Assembly: GCA_963932145.1 (NCBI GenBank) | Contig: OZ010571.1 | Span: 157,184,318-157,248,317, forward strand | Direction of reading: 5' to 3' | DNA: 64,000 nucleotides | Origin: Acanthosepion lycidas | Taxonomy: Eukaryota; Mollusca; Cephalopoda; Sepiida; Sepiidae | Shown here: one piece after another, positions 33,206-44,595 of the stretch | Layout of the letters: each line of letters begins with the position of its first letter | Position numbering within the stretch: position 1 is the first letter of the stretch | Program-made: the position numbers and the translations under genes | The notes under the pieces: generated by a model | What the model was told of the DNA's origin: nothing | Database searches by the model: none | What the model saw: only the letters and a program-made list of their open reading frames with translations

Positions 33206-33328
33206 TAGTTGTATGGATATTAGTTTGTAACCCCTGGTTTCACGCTTTTGTGATCACCAGACAAAGAGTTTGTTTGATGATCGCAAAAGCGTGAAACCCT
33301 GTATTACAAAATCATATCCATGCAACTA
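33206..33328. repeat. Foldback hairpin related to family H
   Basis: The left arm TAGTTGTATGGATATTAGTT...GGTTTCACGCTTTTGTGATCA and the right arm TGATGATCGCAAAAGCGTGAAACC...ATCATATCCATGCAACTA pair over about 50 bp. The core TTGATGA...GAAAC is hammerhead-like but has lost the invariant first C. Confidence 0.8.
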
Positions 33329-33361
33329 TATATATATATATATATATATATAATCCAATAT

Positions 33362-33432
<71 letters not shown>

Positions 33433-33562
33433 CCTATATGTATATATATATGTGCATTTATTATCCTATATGTATGTATGTATATATATATATATATATA
33501 ATCCTATATATATATATATATATGTGTGTGTGTATAATCCTTTATGTATATATATAGATATG
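33329..33562 (+). repeat. Compound (TA)n with ATCCTATATG units
   Basis: TA tracts are interrupted about every 60-70 bp by AATCC(T/A)ATATGTA words, up to the MITE at 33565. Confidence 0.8.
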
Positions 33563-33564
33563 TA

Positions 33565-33665
33565 TTAGGCTGGTGCAAAAATAATGACGTAATAATGTCG
33601 TTTTTTGACGTTAAAAATACGTCAAAAAACGACATTATTACCTCATTATTTTTGCTCCAACCTAA
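33565..33665. mobile_element. mariner-type MITE, 101 bp, TA target
   Basis: Near-perfect palindrome starting TTAGGCTGGTGCAAAAATAA and ending, inverted, TTTTTGCTCCAACCTAA. It is flanked on both sides by TA (33563-33564 and 33666-33667). The ends resemble mariner TIRs of the TTAGGTTGGTGCAAAAGTAAT type. There is no coding capacity. Confidence 0.85.
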
Positions 33666-33754
33666 TATATATATAATCCTAAATATATATGTATATATAT
33701 ATATATATATATACCTATATGTATTTATATATATATAATCCTATATATATGTAC

Positions 33755-33808
<54 letters not shown>

Positions 33809-33900
33809 TTATATATATATAGATATGTATATATAATCGTATGTATATATGTATATGTATTTATATATATATATATAATCGTATATATATATATATGTGT
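33666..33900 (+). repeat. Compound (TA)n(TATG)n tract
   Basis: Continuation of the AT array in which the MITE sits, ending in GTGTGTG. Confidence 0.9.
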
Positions 33901-34925
33901 GTGTGTTTGTATGTATTTATGCTTGTGCTTGAATATATAAAAACACATTTACAATCTGGCACATTTCTAAACATATTAATGCGCTCATTGTTTTTATAAA
34001 TATATGCTCTGTATTTTGCTGTATTAGTGTTATCTTCCTTGCACTGTTTTGTTATGTTTAATGACCGATTCCTTGAAAGTGCAAAGTGCAACAGTAAGAT
34101 TTGGAAAAATATATTTACAGACACATATCTAAAAATCTTTTAGAAATCATTAACTCAATATACTATAATTATTTATGGCACAGATAGATAGATAGATATG
34201 GATTAGTGTCAAAGTAATATAAAATAATGTTTCTACTGGAAGTAAAATTTGGAATTTATTGTGTATTGTTATTAAAAAAAAATCATCACTGAAATTATGG
34301 TGCATTAATATAATATTTGAATAAAGTCTGTTTTGATGGCGGCATCGCTAAAGTCGTGTTTCATCGAACACCGAATATTAGTGTTAACGAATGCAGTGGA
34401 ATTTCTACTTGATTCGTTCGTATTTGCAGAATTTGTTATATAATTCGTCTAAGTTGGAATTAGCGAAATCTTCCAATCAAAGCAGAGCCTGAGAACGAGA
34501 GCGAGGCTGAGGGAGAGATAACGGTAAAATCATTAACTAAAATCATTTCCGATAGAAAACTTTCTCAAGGTCGGTTGTCTCTAAAATTTTGCTTCTTTTT
34601 TCTTTTTAAGAGAAGGAAAAGGCATCGAGTTAGCAATGGGGAATTATGTCGTTTTTTATTTTTTTTTATGTTTTTGACTTTTTTCTTCAATTTTGAACTC
34701 AAAGAAGCATTCCTCTTGCTCAGTAAGGAAAAAAAAAAGAAAAGAAAAAAACAACAACAAAAAACAAAACGAAAACGAGAAAATCGTGTTGGCACGTACA
34801 TTGGAACTTGTTCGCTGAACGAGATGAGTAGTTTTAAAGACATCTGGGCTAAATATAACTTCGTCTAATGAGTACGCAACTCACTCAGTCGTACCAGAGT
34901 TTCAAATGATACGTAATACTTTTGC
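33901..34925. other. No recognised feature
   Basis: AT-rich with poly-T/poly-A runs near 34660 and 34728. Open frames are low-complexity. Confidence 0.35.
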
Positions 34926-34984
<59 letters not shown>

Positions 34985-34986
34985 AT
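34926..34986 (+). repeat. (ATC)n microsatellite
   Basis: About nineteen trinucleotide units. Confidence 0.95.
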
Positions 34987-35100
34987 AAAACGATGACATC
35001 ACACCGCCTTCTTCATCATCATTGCCAAAATCCGGGGACGACAACGAACATAACAAACTCAAAATGCTTTATTAAGTTGATGCTACTAGAACAACAACAT

Positions 35101-35101
35101 C

Positions 35102-35160
<59 letters not shown>

Positions 35161-35185
35161 GAAGAAGAAGAAGAAGAAGAAGAAG
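35101..35185 (+). repeat. (AAT)n(AAG)n microsatellite
   Basis: About 60 bp of AAT followed by eight AAG units. Confidence 0.95.
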
Positions 35186-35861
35186 GCTTAGGGAAACAGA
35201 AAAGAAGTATTGGAAAGATTATTTTATTTTTACTGAAATGACGGTGACAGTCATAAGTAAAGAGAAAGGCAAACATAGATAGGATTGGATAGGAACAGTG
35301 ATTTAATGGGAATTGTGCAAATGACTGGAATTTTACCTTTGCAGATTTATTTTATAATCACTTAAAGATTTTTGCAGAAGTTTGACAGAATGCTGAAATT
35401 CAAACGCAGGAATACAGCTCATATGGAACAATTTCGAAAAACCTTCTAAAATGAGATTTTAGAAGAATTGCAATCTGAGGGTGAATTAAAACATCCAGGG
35501 AGCAACATTTCTAAAATCAGCTATAATACTGAGGAGAGTGCTGGTGGAGTGAGGAAGCTTTTTGCTGCTTGTTCTCCAGTGTAAGTCACAGGTTTTACTC
35601 ATATTATGAAATGCCGAAAGATACAAAAATATATTAATAATATTGAGGTTGGCGAATACGGTAAGAAGTATGCTGGAGTTGTGAAGGGGCTTAATGTCTT
35701 TAGATTCCTAAAGATGACGGCCAAATAATAATCAGGTGATTTAATATAAAAAAACATCCTTTAACTGCAGTTATATGAGAAGTAATTAACAGGGATGACC
35801 TGAGAGGAAGCGGACAGACTGGCATTAAAATTGTTGTCAGTTATCAGTTATCTCCTGTTAC
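35186..35861. other. No recognised feature
   Basis: Less AT-rich than its surroundings. I looked for an exon-like frame in all frames and found only short ones. Confidence 0.35.
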
Positions 35862-35935
35862 AGTGACAGGATCCAAAGAGTGTGAGTTCAATACCTGGTT
35901 AAGGCGGTGGAGAACTTGGGGAGGAGAATTAACAG
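35862..35935 (+). mobile_element. SINE-3 copy a, partial
   Basis: CAGTGACAGGATCCAAAGAG, then the B-box-like GAGTTCAATACC at 35884-35895 and GGTTAAGGCGGTGGAGAACT, match the reverse complement of 53749-53815. The A-box end is missing here. Confidence 0.65.
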
Positions 35936-36012
35936 AAGATAACTGACATCCAATAGACATGGCACGTGGAACTAGAACAGTCTACCTCAGTGAGCAAAAT
36001 AAAGAGTTCAGT

Positions 36013-36111
36013 TTGACATTCCAACCACCTGAAGAAGGCCGGAGTGTACAACGGCCGAAACGTTGTAATAAATATAGCGACAAAGATGAGGACATAGCCC
36101 GAATAATGTGA
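36013..36111 (+). repeat. Family G repeat copy 2
   Basis: GACATTCCAACCACCTGAAG, then AAGGCCGGAGTGTACAACGG and GAAACGTTGTAATAAATATA, then GATGAGGACA. It shares more than 80 bp with 54152-54252 and is the single-arm form of the palindrome at 26481. Confidence 0.8.
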
Positions 36112-36162
36112 ATAATGCAGAGAATAATTATGCCCACAAGTGTGACGCAAGCAAAATTCAAT

Positions 36163-36164
36163 CT

Positions 36165-36202
<38 letters not shown>

Positions 36203-36222
36203 ATAATAATAATAATAATAAA
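36163..36222 (+). repeat. (ACT)n(AAT)n microsatellite
   Basis: Trinucleotide units; about thirteen ACT then six AAT. Confidence 0.95.
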
Positions 36223-36916
36223 ATTGTTCAGCTATAACAATTTTATAAGCTTTAAAAATCCCTGATTTAAAATCCTACAATACCAAACGGCTCTAATACA
36301 GATATAGATAAAACAAATAAACACGCATGCAGATATACACTTTCCTAGGCTGGACGTAATAAGCCAGGGTAATTAATTTGATTTATGATACCCACTTATC
36401 CTCAGAGAATCCAAACCATTTTTTTCAACACAGAGTTTGGCCTTTCTTTCATTTTAAACTGGAAAAAACAACAAAAACCCCACCAAAAAGAAAGAGAGCA
36501 TACCCTTCTCCGGAGAAACGAGTCATTAATAAAATTTTCCACTTTGTGACATCGTTTTTAAATGAGGGATTTTTTTTTGTAGTTTATATATAAAATTGTT
36601 TTAACTGAACAATTTTATTATTGAAGTTGCCAAAATGTGAGACATTCAGGCCATTATTGCCCCCTCAGTCATCAGTGGAGCGTTCAGGCCACTATTGCCC
36701 TCTCAGTTATTTGTTGGGCGTTCGTGTCTAGACCACCGAACTTAAAGTTTTACATTGAGAAAAATCGGAATAAAGTCCGGTATTCTATCGCTTCAGAAGT
36801 CTACGTTGCTTGGTACTGCAAATACGCAAATGTTGTTGTTTGTCTCAGATTGCCCAACATGATGGTGAACAACCCATAATGCAACATCTCTAACCACACG
36901 GTAGAAGAGAGTACAA
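36223..36916. other. No recognised feature
   Basis: Near 36638-36715 there is a direct near-repeat of a GCG/ACATTCAGGCCA(C/T)TATTGCC unit, twice about 45 bp apart. Otherwise nothing. Confidence 0.35.
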
Positions 36917-36918
36917 TG

Positions 36919-36955
<37 letters not shown>
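36917..36955 (+). repeat. (AAT)n microsatellite
   Basis: About thirteen units. Confidence 0.95.
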
Positions 36956-37473
36956 GTATTACTCGTGAAAATTTCACAGTTTTCCTATTTGAATTTTCTG
37001 ATGAATCTTAATTCTTCAGTTAATGATTGAATAAACTCATAGCGAATTCCATAAAACACTCATGGAAATTCCCTTTTTGTCTCGTGAATATCTGAACTTT
37101 AACAGAATATTACAATAACAAACATACGTATGAATGCAGGTCATTATTTAAAGAAGTAAGAGGGTACAGATAAAAAGATTTAAATTGACGAGTTTTCCAT
37201 TTCACTGAAGCAGGCTTTAAACGCGCAAAAGCGTTATTGCCTTTTGTATTTTCTCTTTCTTTCTTTTTTTCTTTCTTTCAGCGTTTCTGATATTTTTTCT
37301 GTTTTTCCTCGCGATCAAAACGGTATAGTCCATTTTTGTATATATTGGCAAGGCGTAACGTTCGTGCTACCGTTAACGAAGATACTGAGAAATGATTTGG
37401 ATATTTGAGCGTACTTGTCATCACCCAATACTCAGCGACGTCCACAGACATCAGATGTGAAAATACAGATGCA

Positions 37474-37476
<3 letters not shown>
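36956..37476. other. No recognised feature
   Basis: AT-rich, with a TTTC-rich patch near 37250-37280. Confidence 0.35.

Positions 37477-37526
<50 letters not shown>
37477..37526 (+). repeat. (AAT)n microsatellite
   Basis: About sixteen units. Confidence 0.95.
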
Positions 37527-37527
<1 letters not shown>

Positions 37528-38851
37528 TAGAGATCACAGATAAGAAAAGAATAATGTTATTTTAATAATCTAGTTATCAACTGCATATCATTTGTCATTT
37601 TGTCAGCAATGGTTTCATTGATTACTGATACTAACAATCTCCTAAAATACCGCCATGTTTATTGTTGCACGATACTCCTGTCAACAGAATTTGCTGTTTT
37701 TCACGTATTTGTTTTTATTTAATAAACCCTACCTGTGATATCATAGATTACATAAATATCTAAGTGATCCTTATTCTGATAATCTATTTTCCTTAACAGA
37801 TTATCAAGGATTAATTATATTATGCAGTAATGGCATAAAACAATTATTAAAAGTCCGAAATAATGACAATGTTAAATGTCTTTCGATAAGTTTTCAAAGA
37901 TGAAAGCATCACGAAAAATAAAACCAGAAAAGACAACGAAAATGGATTCGGATATTTTTTTTTAGCCTGAGAATAGATTGCGCCTATATTTGTCGTTTAT
38001 CTTTAGTGAAGGCGATCATGTGTAAATTGAAAATAAGCTCGCCATTTTTCTTTTCCATCTTGACCGTAGTTGAACATAAATGCAGCCATTATGAGGAATA
38101 GTAGCGTATGGTTCGTAGCATAAAAGACATATTGGAGTAATAAATATCAGAAAACAGAAACAGTCGAAAAAAGATTTCAGAGTCATAAATCAGTTCTAAG
38201 TGAATTTCTAAAGTTTGGAAATTTGGAGATTTAAGTAATGTTCTGAGATTTTAGAAGACTATTTCTTTAAACCGTATGACGTTAACACGTGAAGAGTGAT
38301 TACGAGGCTTGACCTGCTTTCACGTATTTCTTGCTGATGCCAAAAGGTTTGGTATTCGACATTTTGAGCGCTCTGTTCGATAACAATCTTCGCTCGATTT
38401 CTCGTCCTTTTTTTTTGTCTTAAATAAAGTTTGAAGAATATCGGTCGGAAAGAAGTCTTCCTTTGAAGCATCGCAATATGATTTCTTGTCGTTTAGCCTT
38501 TAATACTGCAGCAAGCAAGGTACCAGATAATTAAAAAAAATGGGTACTAAATAAGATGTTACAAGTGGGAAGGGGTGTTCATTCAGATGTTAAAAGTCGG
38601 TTGGGTGGGGCTCAGATATTAAGTTTTTAAAGATTCCTGATGATAAACAAAAACCGGGTTCAGTTATTATTCTTAATCGTGTTTTATTTCGATATTACGA
38701 ATTGACAAAAATAATATTTTTGTTATTTTTGTTTGAGGTTCTAAATTTTCTCTTTGTTTGAAAAAAGTTTGTTTTTATCGCTTTAGATTTCTAATTCTAT
38801 ATTTTTATCAATTCCACTCATGTAATGAATCTATTCTATATCTATTAACCC
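37527..38851. other. No recognised feature (1.3 kb)
   Basis: The longest stretch here with no repeat homology visible within the window. AT-rich, with only short open frames. Confidence 0.4.
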
Positions 38852-38878
38852 ATATATATATATATATATATATATATA

Positions 38879-38918
<40 letters not shown>

Positions 38919-39130
38919 AAAGTGAACATTGAAGTCAACACTTAGAGGCGACAGGCTGTTTCATGCTAGAGGCAATCGCCAGGCCACACGATTGCATCTA
39001 GCATGAAACAGACTGTCGCCTCGAAGTGACTTTAATGTTAACTTTTATATTTGCACATGCCCTATCTCTGATATTGAGCACTTTATCCCATAAATATAAC
39101 ACACCTTAAGAGTATATTTATATATATATA
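38852..39130 (-). repeat. Family H hairpin copy 2 with (TA)n
   Basis: Hairpin 38915-39050. The left arm ATAAAAGTGAACATTGAAGT...GGCGACAGGCTGTTTCATGC and the right arm GCATGAAACAGACTGTCGCC...TTAACTTTTATAT pair over about 65 bp. Core GATTGCATCTAGCATGAAAC. The preamble (minus) follows at 39060-39120. TA tracts lie at 38852-38914 and 39119-39136. Confidence 0.85.
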
Positions 39131-39134
39131 TATA

Positions 39135-39354
39135 TAGTACATAATAAAATCCAAAATGACCTCATTTGCATATTCCCCATATCAGGTAATTACCTCATAA
39201 GCCTATTTTTCATATGAGGTAATTTTTGATTTTTATTGTGTACTAATTATTTGCTCTCTAATAATAAATACATTGGGCTCTTTTTGTGAATCTGTTTTAA
39301 TATTTTATATTCCTAGGATCCACTTGAATTATATAACAACGGATTTATTACATT

Positions 39355-39356
<2 letters not shown>
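39135..39356 (-). repeat. Repeat family P copy 2 with palindromic core
   Basis: 39135-39168 and 39211-39245 are inverted (TAGTACATAATAAAATCC against the TTTTTATTGTGTACTA side, with CATATGAGGTAAT inside). 39246-39350 reversed matches the flank of copy 3 at 48732-48841. Confidence 0.7.
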
Positions 39357-39420
<64 letters not shown>

Positions 39421-39430
39421 GCATATATAT
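39357..39430 (+). repeat. (TA)n microsatellite
   Basis: About 60 bp of TA plus short ATGCATA interruptions. Confidence 0.95.
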
Positions 39431-39431
39431 A

Positions 39432-39510
39432 TGATTAAAATGAAAGAGGTTCCACATTTGCTTCTTATAATATCTAGATTCAATAGGCTGGTTAATAAAT
39501 TTTGAGGAAT
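39432..39510 (+). repeat. Repeat family Q copy 1
   Basis: TGCTTCTTATAATAT followed by AATAGGCTGGTTAATAAA matches 49908-49950. Both lie directly after a TA tract. Confidence 0.5.
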
Positions 39511-39544
39511 AAAAACCTAGCAAAATGATAGAAGTATTGACAAT

Positions 39545-39618
39545 AATCCCGATTTTAAAATCTTTCTCTTCGTGCTTCAATTTCGTCAAAAGGCTAATAT
39601 ATAATAAATATCATCAAT

Positions 39619-39715
<97 letters not shown>
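39545..39715 (+). repeat. Dispersed repeat with (CA)n(TA)n, second copy
   Basis: Counterpart of 2095-2240. Here the CA tract (39619-39649) continues into about 65 bp of TA. Confidence 0.6.
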
Positions 39716-39969
39716 CAAATAAACATTTTTTGCATTTCTCTTGTATTTATTTTCTGGAATGAGAAATCCCAGAAAAAAAAGTACATTTTCTGATTTATTT
39801 TTGAAAATGAATAACAGTAATGATTTTATGATAGTGCCAACTATCATAAATGATTAGAAGGTTATTTCAGCCTCAAGGCAACGTTCTACGATGAGCTTTA
39901 CCTCTAATTCCACGTTAGTTACCTGAAACTAGCTTGACTCTAAGAATGCTACAGGTCAGGATAAAATCT

Positions 39970-41360
39970 TAAAATAGCCCAGGGTTATCTCCAATATTTC
40001 CAAAATTGTTTAACCGTTGCCTGAAGGAGAGATACTTCCCAAGTCTATGAAAGGTGTCAAGTGTGTGTCCTGTTTTTAAGAATGCAGGTGAGCGTTCATA
40101 CCCATCGAAATATAGATACATTAGCCTCCATAGTGTTATCACCAGCCATTTCAAGGCTACAATCAACAAGTTTGTTGAACATCTCAATAACAATAACATC
40201 CTGATCGATAACCAGTTTGAATTTCTTTTTAGGTCCATAGCTGATGTCTTAAATGCTATTACTGACAGAATCAGTGAGGCACTCGATAATAAATTCATCA
40301 CGAGAATGATCACCTTATATCAAAACTCTTTGACAAGGTGTGGAATCGAAGCTTGCTACAAAAATGCCACAGCTGTGAAAGGTCATTGTTAACGTCTAAG
40401 TCATCGGAAGACCATGAGAAGCCAATGCCGACGTTCCTCAAGTTTCTTTTCTCGGTCTGACCCTCTCTCTGCTCTATAATAATGATCTGCCTAAGAACAT
40501 ACTGAGAGTTTTAGTGAATGCTGATTATACAATAGCTTATAGGTGCGCCTCCAAAATTCTGAATGACCTGAACCTGGCAGAACTTTTCCTCTGACCGAGC
40601 CCTGGTGGGTCATTGGAGTAAAAGCTGGCTTGCAACATTCAACACGCCAGCAAACTAGTAACATTTCAGCATCAACAAGCAGACCCCGAATTTTTACCTA
40701 TCATGATGCATCGGCGTTTTCTCAAGGGGGATCTTTTTTAAATGCCTATTGGGGACTCAACCACACCCCATAACTTATATATACGACATAGCTAAAGATA
40801 CTGGAAAAATGGTCGGTTACTTATCGTTTCCTTGTACGATTCAAGTAAATATCTGATTCCCCCAACCCACACCCGCTATACTCTATCTTTACAAAAGCCA
40901 GATAAGACCAAACATGGTGTATTGATGTCATATCTGTGCTGAAATTTCCCAGTCCCCACTGGCCTGTTTTGATAGAGTTCAAAGTCATCTCAGCGGCTTT
41001 ATAGATGACGACTTATTTGCCACCCTTATTATTAGATGAAATAATTATTCTATTATTGGATGAAACTTTCCTTAGTTCACCAATTCAGACCTTCATAGTT
41101 AAGACCCACCATATTACGTAGAGTGGCGATGAATCATCCTCATTCCCTTCGTATTCCAATTTCACCCAGGCAACATCTCAAGAAATGATACTTTGTGGAA
41201 CAAACTCCCGATATAAGGTTTTCCCGATCACTACAGTCCTAACCTCTTCAAGTCTAGGGTTAAACATTATCTATGCTACATAACCTTATAAGCTGCACTT
41301 CTTACTTTCTCTTCTTACAGTCATGCAACAGCATCATTCGGTAACCCTCTACCTTGGATG
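39970..41360 (+). mobile_element. LINE-B copy 4 (CR1/jockey-like), most of the RT
   Basis: The plus strand reads through most of an RT in several frames. 40054-40392 has SSVCPVFKNAGERSYPSKYR (finger motif) and NAITDRISEALDNKFITRMI before motif A. 40490-40560 has NNDLPKN then a decayed NADYTIAYRC where YADDT is usual. 40770-40960 has DIAKDTGKMVG and LYKSQIRPNMVY. 41195-41275 has the C-terminal nucleic-acid-binding tail (LWNKLP and a FKSRVNHYL-type motif). The active-site change, stops and frameshifts make it dead. The 3' end carries a short duplication (TTATCTTGGATAAACATTAA) at 41369-41420. Confidence 0.8.
40054..40392 (+). pseudogene. LINE-B RT finger/palm fragment (112 codons)
   Basis: Contains PVFKNAGERSYPSKYRYISL with the usual proline-rich NYRPISL motif mutated, then VITSHFKATINKFVEHLNNN and ITDRISEALDNKF. 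These are standard CR1/jockey motifs before the catalytic aspartate, which falls after a frame change. Confidence 0.8.
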
Positions 41361-41469
41361 ACTCTTGGATAAACATTAATGAAAATAAAAATTATCTTGG
41401 ATAAACATTAATGAAATAAAAATGACATGGCGTTAATTTAAAAGCATCGCTCAGTGTCAAACAGAAGAC

Positions 41470-41860
41470 ACTAAAATAGAGACAGTGGTACATTGGTTGG
41501 TTTTGCCTATGGGATCAAATCATATCTCTATTCAATGTTGGTGCTACTCAACCCTACAGTCAACGCACTTTAAAGTCTACACTGCATTCCATAGGGTTTT
41601 GTCATCGTCGACCAACAGGGAGACCTTTACTGACACAACGGCATCGTTTATTGTGCCTCACCTGGGCAAAAGAAGATCGCCAGTGGAAAATATAAAACTG
41701 ACATATTGTTCCCTGGTCAGATGAGTCATGTTTTCAGCTTCGAAAGGGCAGCGGTCGAGTACAGGTACAATTTGTTGGTGGCAGATTTTTAATTGCCGTG
41801 GGGTTTGTTCTATCGGAATTCGCAAGGAACACTAGTGAAACTGGAATCTATTTTAAAAGG
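41470..41860 (+). pseudogene. Tc1-like transposase, N-terminal part
   Basis: Frames around 41600-41800 give a RRPTGRPLLTQRHRLLCLTW-type stretch, then PWSDES at 41712-41730, the first catalytic aspartate block of Tc1 (WSDES). SGRVQVQFVGGRFLIAV follows. At least one frameshift is present. The rest of the catalytic domain resumes at about 42900 on the far side of the A/C repeat. Confidence 0.7.
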
Positions 41861-41954
41861 GCTGACATACACACAATCTGTTACAGTGTATTTGCAATTG
41901 TTTATGGCCACCAAACCTTTTCGGTGGAGATGGTTGATTACAGCAAGAGATTAA

Positions 41955-42900
41955 CACGCAATGCAATGCAACACACAACACAGTATAACATACAACACAA
42001 CACAAAACACAATACACAACGCACAGCACAACACAAAGAACAACACATATCACAATACACATCACACAACACAACACACAACCTATATCACAACGTACAG
42101 CACAACGCATAACACCAAAAACATAACACAACACACCGCTCAACACATATCACAACAGACAAGAAAACACACAATACATAATACAATACACGGCACACAA
42201 CACAACATACAACACACATCACTACACACAGCACATAACATAAAATACACCACAACACACAACATAGCATACAACATAAAACACAACACTTACCCCAAAA
42301 CCTCCCCCAAAAAAACACACAACACAACTCACAACACAAAACACGACACAACACATATAACATTACGCATCACAAGACACAACACAACACAACACAACAC
42401 AACATAACACGCAACTCACAACACAACACAACACAACACAACACAACACACAACATAAAACACAAAATACGCCACAACACTATACAAAACATAATATACA
42501 GCATAAAACACAATACAAAACTTATCACAACACATAACAAAACATAGACCATAACGCAACACACAACGCAAATCACTACGAAACAGACACAACACACAGC
42601 ACAATACAACACACAGCATACAACACAACACACCTCACACAACACATAACTTACAACACAATACAACACATAACATACAACACAACACACCTCGCACAGC
42701 ACAACACACAACTGAGCACACAACACAATACACAACACATAACATAAAACACAACACACAACGCAACATACAACAAGAAACACAAAACAACACTTATCGC
42801 AACACAACAAAACACTCAACAACAAACAACACAACACATACACAACATACAACACGATACACCTCACACAACGCAACACAACACAACACACAACGCACAA
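41955..42900 (+). repeat. A/C-only satellite (ACAAC/ACACA/ACATA-type), about 950 bp
   Basis: Almost no G or T on the plus strand. Units are pentamers such as ACAAC and CACAA mixed with CATA. Both strands give long spurious open frames (Cys/Val-rich on minus, Thr/His/Asn-rich on plus). It sits between the two halves of a Tc1 transposase. Confidence 0.95.
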
Positions 42901-43120
42901 CTCCCATTCGTGTTTGGAAGACACAAACTGATTCCAGGATCAACTGGCCAATGACCAGGTGCTTCATTGTTCACTGCAATCGCCAGATTTAAACCCCCTT
43001 GAGCACGTATTGTATATCTGTCGCCCCAGCCACGCCCCAATTAACATAAATCAGGTATGGGCAGCACTAGAACGTAACTGGATAAGCTATGTCAGATTTT
43101 ATGATGCAAATCAATTTTGA
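42901..43120 (+). pseudogene. Tc1-like transposase, C-terminal part
   Basis: Frame with CSLQSPDLNPLEHVLYICRP near 42975-43030. SPDLNPLEH is the third catalytic block of Tc1 (DD34E), and its glutamate is kept. VWAALERNWISYVR follows, as in the Tc1 C-terminal helix. Together with 41470-41860 it forms one interrupted gene. Confidence 0.8.
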
Positions 43121-43352
43121 AAATCATTTGTTGTTGATAAAATTTTCATGTTGTACTTACATTAATGTAAGTAATATATCGTGTGAATTAAACCTTATAA
43201 AAATCTATTCTTTGTCTCTATTTCTGAGATAAGGTATTGTAACTATTTACACTGTTTTCATTATTCTGACTGTTTTCATTATTCTGACTGTTTTCCTCAT
43301 CTTTGCACTCATGGACTAAATAAAGGGTTCGGTTCGAAATTCCACGGTGTAT

Positions 43353-43439
43353 CTCCTGAAGAAGGCCGGAGCGTGCAACGATTGAAACGTCGTGAATATG
43401 GCAAAAAAATGAGGACAACATTACGGATAATGTAAATAT
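43353..43439 (+). repeat. Family G repeat copy 3
   Basis: CTCCTGAAGAAGGCCGGAGC, GTGCAACGATTGAAACGTCG, then ATGAGGACAACATTACGGAT and AATGTAAATAT. More diverged than copies at 36013 and 54152. Confidence 0.7.
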
Positions 43440-44595
43440 GTAAAATCTATCCTTATTAAAAATATTGGTAACTTCTGTTTTTTTTATGGAATGCTGAGAT
43501 TTTATTATGCAAACAAAAACCACAGAAATATATTTAATTAGCATAAGATCTCGTACATATGAATTAATTATTATATTATTTTACATCTAATATTGGCTGC
43601 TTGCAATTTTATAACTTTGATTTTTATTTGCTTTGATTTTTTAAAACTTTTCTGTTCTTTCTACTTAAACTTTACTTTCATGACTTTCCAGAAATTTTCT
43701 TTATTTGAATATAGTTTTGCATTCTCATAAACATCTATTTTAATAACGAGTCAAAAGTTATATATTGTCCCAATATTTGAAGAGCCTAGAGGCGATTCCA
43801 TTATTCTTGTGTCACTGAAACCTTTCTTGGTAAGGTAGGAAACAGTCAGTTTTACAGAATGGGAAGTAATAGTGTCTTACATGAATAATTAATTTAAAGC
43901 TTCTTGATTGACCCATGTACAACTTAAAAAAACAATTTTGGCCAAGAAGTTCCAGTAATTCTCTACCTTTCTTTTGATACTGTTATCAAATTTAAAGGCG
44001 CCGATAATTTTACTGTCTACAATACTTGATCGATACATTACACCACTTATCACCTGTTGTTCTGATTGACTATGTCTCGGTCCCAAACTCGTGCTCAGTC
44101 ATCAGACTATTGAATATAGTTCGACATTCATCACTCAAACCTATTATTGGAAAATCATTTCTTTTTTATTTATTTATTCCTTTGCTCAACTTAGACGTTT
44201 CTCTTTGTGATGTTTACTTGAATATCATAGTTTACTTGCTTTCATATCTTCAGCCAAGGTTCTTAATATTTTGTATCTTTTTTCCCTGTTTAGATTCAAA
44301 ACACTACCTTATATATTTCCTTGATTGTCACTTTTCTTTTCATACTCATTACTATTTTAATTTTCTTTAAAACCTTTTTTATGACAAACTTAAAGCCAAG
44401 CATTTTTTGTTCCTATCTTGTCAATGTTTTCAATTTTCTTTTTGATGTCTGTTCGTCTTTTTCAAGTTTTCTTTTCCTCACTCAGTATCTTTACAAAATC
44501 TTGATTCTCTTTACATGGTATATCTTTCTTATGACACAGGATAATCTTTATGTAATCTTCATTGCTAGATGAACACTCACACACACATATATTAT
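43440..44595. other. No recognised feature; T-rich plus strand
   Basis: 44150-44570 is markedly T/C-rich on the plus strand, giving hydrophobic spurious frames. No domain recognised. Confidence 0.35.

Noticed and set aside
40490-40560. Intact LINE-B RT active site
   Set aside because: The expected YADD reads NADY in a broken frame, so no active RT is encoded.
42370-42924. 184-codon Cys/Val/Leu-rich minus-strand open frame
   Set aside because: It is the complement of the A/C-only repeat; composition explains the open frame and no domain is present.
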